A stretch of DNA of 64,000 nucleotides from Chlamydomonas sphaeroides (taxonomy: Eukaryota > Chlorophyta > Chlorophyceae > Chlamydomonadales > Chlamydomonadaceae): positions 35,513 through 99,512 of the forward strand of contig BDDC01000092.1 in assembly GCA_001662425.1 (NCBI GenBank). The letters are read 5' to 3'. Positions 55,198 through 64,000 of the stretch are shown in pieces (positions within the stretch are counted from its first letter, which is position 1; each line of letters begins with the position of its first letter). A program made the position numbers and the translations under genes. The notes beneath the pieces are model-generated. The model saw nothing but the letters and a program-made list of their open reading frames with translations, was not told the DNA's origin and searched no databases.

Positions 55198-57846
55198 TCA
55201 GAACCATCCCGGCTGCTCCAGCCCCATCTCCTTCGCCTGCAGCGAGGGGCGCGAAGCAATTGCGACCGTTTGTCAGCAGGGCCGCGAGCAGGGCTGCGAG
55301 CAGCATTGCCAGCAGGCCAGCCTCCACCGCCCAGCCTGCGGATCGCACAACCCCAACCCGCAGTCGCAAGCACACAAACAGCCCCCACCTTCTTCTGCAT
55401 CGCGGGTTTGGCCTCCGCCAGCTTTTCCACGATGGTCTGCACCCCGGGCCGCACGGGGGTGGCCAGAACCACGTCCCCAAGGCACCGCACGTCGGCTGCG
55501 GGGGCCGAGGCACGAGCGGGGCGGCAGACAAAGACACAACCGAGCGCGCGTCAAGGGAGCAACATCCGAGGAAGCGGCGCAGGCAGCGCATACGAGATGC
55601 ACTGCTTCATGCGGTAGAGCGCCAGGGGGACGCCAACGCACGAGTCAGACAGCCACCCACGTGTGCCTGCCAGGAACAGCGCCCAGCAGTGCGGCAAGGC
55701 ACCCAGACAGGGAGCCGCATGACGGCGTGAGACGGTACGACACAGCTCCGCCAGCAACCGCCCAACCACTCACGCGTGCCGGCCGGGTAGAGCGCCCAAC
55801 GGTGCGGCCACACGCGGTGCAGCAGCCCGCAGGCGCCGCGGCTGGTGCGCAGCACGCGGCAGTAGTACAGCGGCTCCCAGGCGTCCGCCGCCATCACCTC
55901 GCCCGCGCGGCGGCGCAGGTTCCTGCGCGGCGCGCCGCAGGGGGTCATGCCACATGCGTCGGAGGGGCAGTGTTTGGTGGGCGTCCTGCCCGGGGCGTGG
56001 CTTGCGGCGCCTGCTGTAGCGCGACAGCACTGCGGTCCGCTGGCTGGCGCCCAGCCAGCTCCAGCTGCCGCTGCGCCAGGCGCCCCGACCCGCCCCTGCC
56101 ACGACCCGCTGTGCCCGTGAGCCAACCACCGCCGCCATGTCACAAGGTACGACAATTGTACGACAACGGGCCGCGCTGTGGATCCGAGTGTCCCATGGGT
56201 CGGCGCGCAGCACGCACCACTGCCATGGCTGGCCCACGCTGCTGGAGTCACCCGTCCACTGCGGGTTGACGGCGATGACCGTGTGGCCGGGCCGCGTGAC
56301 GCGGCTGCCGTAGCCGCTGCGGGGTTGGGATGGGGTCAGGTGGGCGGGAGGGCGGGACAGGACGGCGGCGTGTGTCAGCCAGCGCAGGCACGCTGCGGCG
56401 CGTTACAGCGCCATGGAGCCCTCACGAGCGCAACTGGATTGACTGCCGGTGCTTTGAACTGGTCAAGCGCGAGGCATATCGCTAGCATCCGCGGAAGCAA
56501 AACAGCAGCGACAAACTACGCCTCCCACGATGGGCAGTGCGCAGAGGTACACGGAAACGCGTCATTAGTTTAATCGCTTGCAGCGGAAAGGCGTAGACGC
56601 TTTCCCCAACCACACACTCACCCGTCCAGCAGCTTCACGAGCGACGGCACCGTGGCGTTGGTGACGTTGGCTATGAGCGTGGTGTGCGAGCCCATGGACC
56701 ACAGCCCCACGCCGTCGGCGCCGTCCTCGCAGAAGCCCAGGAACTCGTGCTCGTAGCTGCGGGGGCGTAAGACAAGCAGGAGAGGAGATGGGAGGGTGCG
56801 TTGATGCGCCGGTTCGGTGGTACCGGCAGGCTATGGTGTTATCCTCCCTGTGTGCTGACCTGCCGCGTGTCTAGCCAGCACCGCTTGATGGGGCGGCTTA
56901 GCCAGCCAGGGATGGGCGGCAGGTGATTCTGACCCCTCAACCCGCCGCCTACCCACATCGCCACCGTCTTGCAGAACACACACCTTTGCCTCGGACCCAT
57001 CACCCCTCGCTCACCACATGTGTTTACTTAAAAACGAACACACGTTCTCCTCGGACCCCTCACCCCTCCCAACTCACCCCTCCAGCAGCGCCTCCACCAC
57101 GGACCGCACAACCCGGAAGCGCTGCACATCGCCGCCCGGGTAGTCGCCCTCCTCCTCCCGGCACACCAGGTCGGGTTGCTGCACATCTCCTGATGGCAAG
57201 AACAGGGAAAACAACGGGATGAGAGAGAGTGTGTGGTGTGTGTTTCGTGGAGGGTCCGGGCAGCTCGGGTGCCCGCTTTGGAGCCCGCCCAGCTCACCTC
57301 GTCCCAGGAAGCCGACCCGCTGCGACGGCAGCGGCAGCTCGATCATGAGCCGGTGGCCATCGCTGGGACCAGCGGCAGCGCCGCTTAGCCGGCGCGCCGC
57401 TGAGTCATCGCCGTCGCTGTCGTCAGTGCTCGCCGCGGGCGAGGTCGAGGCCGAGGTGGCGGCAATGGTCTCGCGGTAGAGGCGCAGCGCAGCGCGCGCC
57501 TGTCGCACTGCCTCGCTGACGGTCCTGTTAGCAGGATAGCGAGCAGGATAGCAAGCAAGGGTGATGTTTGCTGGGGTGGCGGCGCGAGGGCAGTCGGTGA
57601 CGCGGGGCGGGCAGGCGGTGACGGTCGGGGCTTGGCGGGAGAGGTGCTTATAAGCGACCGTCATATCTTGCGGGCCACCTACTTTGGGGGCGCTGGGGTA
57701 GGGCCCACGTTGACGTCTGGGTGCGGGTCAAGAGCTGGAGCCACGCGCGGTGCGGCGGATGGCGCCGCGGCCGCGCGGATGCATCGCGCGGGCACCCGTC
57801 GCCCCAGCGCACGGGAACACAGCGAGGGCGAAGTCTTCACTTGCAT
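55198..57846 (-). CDS. Plastid DUF1995 domain protein (LPA3-like)
   Basis: There are eight exons in coding order: 57846-57683, 57524-57298, 57189-57078, 56756-56622, 56316-56218, 55922-55774, 55495-55389, 55236-55198 (TGA); 343 residues, all phases agree. The N-terminus MQVKTSPSLCSRALGRRVPA is Ser/Arg/Ala-rich without acidic residues, typical of a chloroplast transit peptide. The rest matches DUF1995: TVSEAVRQARAAL, LMIELPLPSQRVGFLG, YEHEFLGFCEDGADGVGLW, GHTVIAVNPQW, WEPLYYCRVLRTSRGACGL, then LATPVRPGVQTIVEKL, ending EMGLEQPGWF. Family members include LPA3, which helps photosystem II accumulate; the exact role here is not shown. It is divergent from the PPAN gene, 350 bases away. Confidence 0.85.
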
Positions 57847-58196
57847 CTTATTGTCGGCAACGTCGGTGGGGAGTAAGGGGGACGCTCGGCGGTCGCGGAT
57901 GTTCGAGGTTCGAGCGAGTGGTGTCAGTGGTGTCGCGGCGATACGTGCGCAAGAAGCGAGCATATAGCAGCTATGGTGCGAGCCTGTCTATGTGTGGCGG
58001 GGGGCAAGGCCAAACCCCAAGCTTTTCCCCATCGTCGCTCGGTGACACGCGACGGTTCGCCAACCCGAATGCATTCCCGTCACCTACGTAATACGATAGA
58101 CGTCATCACACTCTGTGCTGCTGCCTCAGACTCGTGCGCACGCCGAACCCTTCTCGGGCTGTTTCGTTTACCAAACCTTCACCTTAGCGCAGCGCC
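57847..58196. promoter_or_regulatory. Divergent promoter region between DUF1995 and PPAN genes
   Basis: 350 bases separate the two start codons. It is AT-richer than its flanks around 58070-58190. No named motif is visible. Confidence 0.5.
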
Positions 58197-61100
58197 ATGG
58201 CGAAGACGCGGCGTGTGAGTAGTGACTTTGTGGCTTGCAGATTGTGTGGGGTTGAGCTGCCGTGACGGCGTTCCGCAATTGCCGGCGGCTCTTGCCCGCA
58301 GCGTAAGAAGCGGACGCACGTCTCCACCGACGCTGCGGAGGTGAAGAAACCTGATCCGAAGACGTTCGTCTTCAAGCGTGGCAAGCAGGCGGTGAGCGGT
58401 CGCGGAAGGCATGCACAGCAAGCAGCACCGCAGCTTGGGCATCGCAAGAGCCCTCACAATCTATCTGTTTAGACAACTGCGATGGTCGGGCAGCCCCGCG
58501 TCGCGTGTACTTCCTCCTCGGTCACCATGCCCTGCCCCCTCTCGCGACCCCCTACCGCCAGAACATCCTCGCGGACCTGGAGCAGGACGTGCGGCGCATG
58601 ATGCTGCCCAACACAGCACAGAACCTTCGGGTGAGGGAGACCTACCGAAGACTCCTGGCGAGGGGGCGAAGGGGCGAGGGGCGGGTGGTGCCGCCGCCCG
58701 TCACGGCGCTACGCACCACTCGCCGCGCTGGGCCATGCGGCGTGCGGCTAGGCCAGCCGCCAGCTGGCAGGGCGAGTCCACCTGCCAAACACAGCCCAGG
58801 ACGCACGCATGGAGCCGGGGGTGCGGCATGGGGCCACGCTTCCCCGGGGGTCGGGGTGGGGCCTGGGGCGCACGATGCCGGGGAGGGCTGGCGGTGGCAG
58901 GTGAACATCTGCGGGCACCCGCCGTGAGGCCGGCAGGGCAACTGACAGGCACTCTGGCCGGGGCGGCAGCGGTGCACACTGTGGCTAGCTCCTGGCGGCT
59001 GCGGGGGGCCGTACGGCGGCTGGCTGCTGGCAGCGGGGCGGCGGCGGGGCGTACTGCTCGCCAGGCGGTCCTCGCGACGCCCCCGGGAGCGGAGCGGCGG
59101 CCGGCCAGCAGCAGCGGCGGCGGCCCTGGCGGACGTGACCAGCCGCTATGCGGCACGAGGGCTTCGGATGCTAGCGACGGCGCAGCGACACAGGGACGAC
59201 GAGGTCGCTTACACCTGATGGGCATGGCGGCTTACACCTTTGGCGCGCGGAGGCGGGGCTGCCGCTGCGGGCCTAGACCGGCCGGCGCCCTCGCAGCCGC
59301 CAGCGGCCGACGCGGCGGTCGGCGCATGGCTGTGCGCCCCTGGTGGTGGGCGCCCAGTGGGCGCCCCTGATGGGCGCCCAGTGGGCGCCCAGTGGGCCGC
59401 GGGGGATGCGGTACGGCACACAGCCGCGGAACGAGTCCCGCGCTGGCAGGGCCAGCCCCAGCCTGTGGACCAGCCGCACCCGGCCCTGGCCCTCGTGCCG
59501 AGCTTGCGCCTGCGCGCCGGGCTGCGGCGCGCCGGCGGGAGGCGTTGAGCGACAGGCCCAGGGTGGGGTGCTGTGGGGGCAGCCGCCTGGCACACGGTGG
59601 CGGTGGTTGGGCGGCGGTGGTTGGGTCGTGTGCTGGGCCCTGCGGTCCATTCGGCGGCTCGACTGTGGCCAAAGGGCCTGCGCTGGCCCGAGCCGCGCCA
59701 AGCGCCGTGAAGCTCCCTGCTGCACCTGGACCTGGGCCTGCCGTGGTTGCTGGGTCGCCATTGTGGCACAGCCGGGCCCGTGCTCCAAGGCACGGGCCCC
59801 GATGTCCCGACCCCAGCCGCTCCCTGGCACGGGTCGCCGGCCGATGCAGGGGACGTGCGCCTCTCCTACGGCTTTTGGCCTCGGCCCCGCCCTCCAGTAG
59901 CCTGCCCCTGCCCCTGCCCCTTGCTGCCCCGGCGCCTCGACCCTGCGCCGCCCCTCGCGCTGCATCGAACAGGAGTCGCGCAAGAACACGCTTCGCGATT
60001 TTGTGTCGGTGGCGGGGCCGCTGGGCGTGAGCCACTTCATCATCCTCAGCGCCACCGAGAACAACAGCTACGTCAAGATGGCCAAGACGCCGCGGGTGGG
60101 CAGCACTATAAACGTGTTTATTAGCAGTCTGCTGTCATGCTGTTAATGTAAACCCGCCATGATTGCGATGTCGGCATGGCAGGGATGGTGTCCGCTGGCA
60201 TGGCAGGGATTGTGTCCCGCGCCGCCCCTGCGCCTTGTGCCCTACCCGGACACGAACCCTGGACCCCTGTCCCCTCCCCGCAGGGCCCCACCCTGACCAT
60301 GCGTGTCAAGAGCTACTCGCTCATTCGCGACGTGCAGTCCGCAGCCACGCGGCCGCGCGTGCCGGCGAACGCGTTCAAGGTGCGGGCGCTCGCACGCATT
60401 TGGACGTCATGAAGGTTGCGGGCCCGCGGGCTGCTGGCCTCTGCGGGGAGAGTGCCTGCAAAGGCAGGCTGTGGGCTGTCACCCGGGGCCTGGTCTTGGC
60501 CTGAGCCCTGACACTCTCACCCTGGCGCCTGACTCTCACCCCATGGCCCCTCAGACCCCGCCGCTGGTGGTCATGAATGGGTTCAGCGGCGATGAGACGC
60601 TGCGCCTGGTCACCACCATGTTCCAGGTACGGCAGGGCGGTTGGTACGGCAACGCTTGGCCAGCACAGCACAGCTCGACGACACGTGCTGCCCTTGCCAC
60701 CACCGGGTGGACAGGCACGGCCGCTGCAAACTTGATGACCTGCGAGGCCAACAACCTGCGCTGTTGCGCCCACCGTCCTGCCGCTGCAGGGCATGTTCCC
60801 CGCCATCAACGTGCAGAAGACCAAGCTGGGCGCCTGCCAGCGGGTGGTGCTGCTGTCCCGCGACAAGGAGAGCGGTGCGTGGGGGGTGGCGTGGTGGGGG
60901 GCCAGGGGGCTGGCCCCGCACCGGTGGTAGCCTGCGCGCGCAAGGCATGTGCAGCAGTCGGGCGGGGGTATCTCCGCTCCACGCACCCCGGGTGTCCATC
61001 CCGCTTCCGCCCTCCTCCCCTCCTTCCATCCATCCCTGCTCCCCTCCTTCCCTCCTTCCCTCCTTCCCTCCTTCCCTCCTTCCCTCCTTCCCTCCTTCCC

Positions 61101-63688
61101 TCCTTCCCTCCTCCCCCTCGTGCAGGCCTCATCCGACTGCGCCACTTCTCCATAGCCGTGGCCCCCTCGGGCCTGCGCAAGAGCGTCAAGGTGCGGCGGG
61201 GCTGGGCTGAGCTTGGGTGGCGCGCATGCTTGCGCCGCTTCCAACTTAGTGGTCGCCTGTCGCAAGCGGCAAGGCTGCTTTCGTGGGCATGCTGACCCAG
61301 GGGGGACCCGCGGCCCAATGCCCTCCCCAGAGCCTGCTGTCGCGGCGTGAGGTGCCCGACCTGGGCACGTACCGCGACGTGTCCGAGTTCGTCACCAAGA
61401 GCGGATACGGCTCGGTGTGTGCGTGCGCATATGCTCTTGCGGGCGTGGTGTGGCGCCGTGCTAGCCCCCAGCTCGGTCCACAAGTCGACGTCACTCGAGG
61501 TGGCGGCGGTCACCGGGGGCCCGCTGGTGCTCGGGCCCTGGGGCCCTGGGGCCCTGTGGCAGGGGCCGCCGAGCCTGCCTGGCCCGCCTGACCCACGGCG
61601 CTGTGCTGCTGCAAGAATGCACGATGCATCGCTGCGCAATTTCTTGATGGGCATGGTGCCCGCTGGCCCCCTACGGCTGGTGCGCGCAGGAGAGCGAGGG
61701 CGAGGACGCCGAGGCGAGCCGCGTGACGCTGTCGCAGAACATGGGGCGCGGCAACGTGGCGGCGCGGCAGAGCCGGGTGCGGCTGCACGAGATCGGCCCC
61801 CGCATGGACTTGGAGCTGATCAAGGTGCGGCCGGCATGGGCACCGCCCCGGGCACTGCCAATGTATCTCACATCTTGTGGTTAGGCACAGCACCAAGATA
61901 AATGTTGTGATCAATTTCCGTGAAGGTGTTGTGGGCTGGCCTGGAGCTGGGGCTGGGGCCACCTCAGACATGCCTGAAACAATGCGATAGGCGGCATGGA
62001 AGGGGTGCATGCCACCATGCGCGCTCATACGCCCCCCTGCCGCCTGCTTGCTTGCTCCAACACCACACCAGATCGAGGAGGGGCTGTGCGAGGGCGCTGT
62101 GCTGTACCACGCGCTGGTGAAGAAGAGCAGCGAGGAGGCGGCGCAGCAGGCCAGCAAGGTGGAGCAGCGGGAGGCGCTGCGGCTGGAGCGGAGGCGGCAG
62201 CAGGTGCGGGCTGGGCTGGGTGGGGCTGGGCTGCGAGAGGGGCGACGAGGAGGGGCGGCAGAGGGCCGGTGTGTCCAGGCCAGGCGCCAAGGTTATCGAG
62301 GGTCATAGCGTAAGGGGCGCTCGTGCCGGGCCTTGCTGGGCCCGGCAACGTCGCAACGACGCAACGCTGCGCACGCAGCATAACGAACGCAACTCTGATT
62401 GCGAACTGCCAAACTCCAACCCCCACCGCAGGACGCCAACGTCAAGCGCAAGGCAGCGGAGGCTGCGCGCAAGGCCGCGGCGCAGGTGTGTGCGGCGCGG
62501 TCCCTGGCAGCGGTGGCGGCGCAGCAGCAGCTATGTGGGCAGACAGCCCTGTGCCTCCTCTCGTCGGGCTGCTTCGGGGCTGCCTGGTCGGCTCCGCGAG
62601 CTAGCAGCACGGCGCAGTAGCGGCCGTCCTCGTGTCCGCACTGGTCGGCCCTCTGGAACATCCAGCACAGCCTGTGTGTGTGTTACGTGCTCTGACCTCC
62701 GTTTCTTACGAGTTCTGGCCTACGGTCCTGCGCGCTCGTGACCGCTGCCCTATGCGTGCCGCCCGCCGCAGGCCGACGAGATGCGCAAAGCGGGCAAGCT
62801 GCCAGCCGGCCACAAGATGTGGTGGGAGCGCGACCCCACGGGCGTGCCCAGCGACGCGGAGGCCGAGGACGAGGAGGACGGCACGGAGGGCGGCTCGGGC
62901 GAGGAGGGCGAGGAGGGGCGGCCGCGCAAGAAGGCCAAGAAGGTGGCGACCGACGTGGACGACGAGGACGACGACGCGGCGTACTTCAAGTGCGTGTGCC
63001 CGTCACGAGCCGTACCCAGAACCCATCTGCGTCCTGGCGACCGTCAAGCATGGCATGCCTGGGCACCCCGGCTGGACCCGCCTGGCGCAGGGTAGCTCGG
63101 CTGCCCCAAGAATCTTTCCTCCTCCCGCCCACCCGCGGCAGCTGCATGGCCCCAGCCGTGCGCTTGCCGCGTTGAGGCTCCGGCCGCTTTCCCCATCCCT
63201 TTTCTGACATCCCGCCCCGCGTGTGCGCTCGCTCCCTGTGCCGCAGGGAGGAGGTGGGCCGCGCGCCCGAGCCGGATGAGATGGTGGGCTCCTACCGGGG
63301 CCGCGGCGGCCGCGGCTTCCGGGGAGGCAGGGGCCGAGGGGGCCGGGGCGGCGGCCGCAGCGAGCGTGGCGACGACTACGGCGGCAACCGGGACCGGGTG
63401 GGTGGAGGCGGCGGAGGCAGAGGCAGAGGCGGCGGCGGCGGAGAGCGGGACGGGGGCTTCAGCCGTGGTGGACGCGGCGGGGGTTTCGGCCGGGGGAGCC
63501 GGGACGGGGGCGGCGGCTTCGGTCGCGGAGGGCGAGACGGGGGCCGCGGGCGCGGGCGCGGCGGGGGTGACAAGGGACGCGGGGGCGACCGGGGGCGCGG
63601 GCGCGGTGGCGGTGGCGGGCGCGGGGGACGGGGTGACGGCGGCGGCGGCGGGCGGCGCGGTGGCGGCTTCAAGAGGGGCCGGTCGTGA
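58197..63688 (+). CDS. PPAN: Peter Pan/SSF1-like Brix-domain ribosome biogenesis protein
   Basis: There are 14 exons: 58197-58214, 58302-58391, 58562-58630, 59973-60095, 60284-60379, 60555-60626, 60790-60874, 61126-61190, 61331-61414, 61690-61824, 62072-62203, 62432-62485, 62772-62989, 63247-63688 (TGA); 560 residues, phases agree. Family landmarks in order: KKRTHVSTDAAEVKK, DFVSVAGPLGVSHFIILS, GPTLTMRVKSYSLIRDV, PLVVMNGFSGDE, MFQGMFPAINVQKTKL, LIRLRHFSIAVAPSGLRKSV, ESEGEDAEASRVTL, VRLHEIGPRMDLELIKIEEG. Then comes a Lys/Arg/Glu coiled region and an acidic stretch. SSF1/PPAN proteins act in the nucleolus in 60S subunit assembly and 27S pre-rRNA processing. The last exon adds an RGG-rich tail of about 130 residues with few other amino acids. 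Intron 3 (58631-59972) is the longest of the gene. Confidence 0.95.
59348..59397. repeat. GGGCGCCC palindrome array in PPAN intron 3
   Basis: Five GGGCGCCC palindromes occur within 50 bases, separated by AGT or CTGAT-type spacers. The array could fold into several alternative hairpins. Confidence 0.85.
61012..61113. repeat. CTTCC array in PPAN intron 7
   Basis: A nearly uninterrupted pyrimidine array of CTTC/CCTCC units ends 10 bases before the acceptor at 61124-61125, so it doubles as a very long polypyrimidine tract. Confidence 0.9.
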
Positions 63689-63851
63689 TGAGGGGGAGGA
63701 CAGCTGGGTGGCGCTGTCAGGGGGCTGGGAGCAGGGAGACTATGAGCGCTGGGCGCACTGGGCGGCTTGCGGCGATGCAGGAGAGCTGCTGCCCGGCCGT
63801 CGCTTGCAGCAGGAGGCTCCTGGCTTGCGGCCTTGCAGTTGGATTGCCGTG

Positions 63852-63856
63852 TGTAA
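63852..63856 (+). promoter_or_regulatory. TGTAA poly(A) signal, PPAN gene
   Basis: TGTAA 163 bases after the PPAN stop, in a short GC-rich 3' UTR. No further gene is visible to the window end. Confidence 0.55.
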
Positions 63857-64000
63857 GGGGCCCATCTTGGCACTGTCGCCCTGTGGAAAGCCACAGGAAT
63901 CGTACATTCATGAGCACCATGATCGCCTTGCCGGCAGCAGCGCTCCATCGCCATGCGCTCAGCTCGCGACGTGGGCTGCAGCCAAGACGCGCCCCGCCAC

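Noticed and set aside
1..64000. CRISPR arrays, tRNA, rRNA genes
   Set aside because: Tandem arrays here are simple intron repeats without unique spacers. Reading by eye I found no tRNA B-box with a cloverleaf and no rRNA-like sequence; a tRNAscan/Infernal run would settle this.

Overview
The window looks like nuclear DNA of a volvocine green alga (Chlamydomonadales, the Chlamydomonas/Gonium/Volvox group). It is very GC-rich and its genes are densely interrupted (8 to 25 short exons with GT-AG introns). Long Ala/Gly/Pro/Gln runs interrupt the coding regions. TGTAA, the poly(A) signal typical of this group, lies about 160-640 bases after several stop codons. The protein set is plant/algal: plastid DUF1995, a stand-alone CNX1E, a class III nucleotide cyclase and a TKL kinase. 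Exon chains were built by hand from splice-site consensus, reading-phase continuity and family similarity, so individual borders are predictions.

Layout: (1) 1-10811 (+), 3' part of a giant tandem class III nucleotide cyclase gene whose second domain has lost both metal-binding aspartates. (2) 13069-21408 (+), a C2-VASt-transmembrane lipid-transfer-type protein. (3) 22652-28148 (-), an EXD2-like DEDDy 3'-5' exonuclease. (4) 28245-28732 (-), an 82-residue RING-finger protein. (5) 29115-33415 (+), CNX1E, the molybdenum insertase of Moco synthesis. (6) 38430-51362 (+), a TKL-type protein kinase of about 1,700 residues. (7) 55198-57846 (-), a plastid DUF1995 (LPA3-like) protein. (8) 58197-63688 (+), a Peter Pan/SSF1 Brix-domain ribosome-biogenesis factor with an RGG tail. 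Three N-runs (14778-14787, 39811-40185, 51727-52053) mark assembly gaps.

Genes 2 and 3 are convergent and share a near-palindromic pair of poly(A) signals. Genes 4/5 and 7/8 are divergent pairs with 350-380-base promoters. The products belong to separate processes (signalling, lipid transfer, DNA/RNA processing, cofactor synthesis, photosystem maintenance, ribosome assembly), as expected for unlinked eukaryotic genes; nothing indicates an operon or gene cluster.

The more unusual signals are: local tandem duplications of two small kinase exons, one of which carries the catalytic loop; a degenerate cyclase domain; two dispersed short repeat families lying mostly in introns and UTRs; a GC-AG intron in CNX1E; and a bidirectional poly(A) palindrome. 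The long non-genic stretches (10812-13068, 33416-38429, 51363-55197) hold repeats and possible degraded retroelement pieces but no gene I can support.
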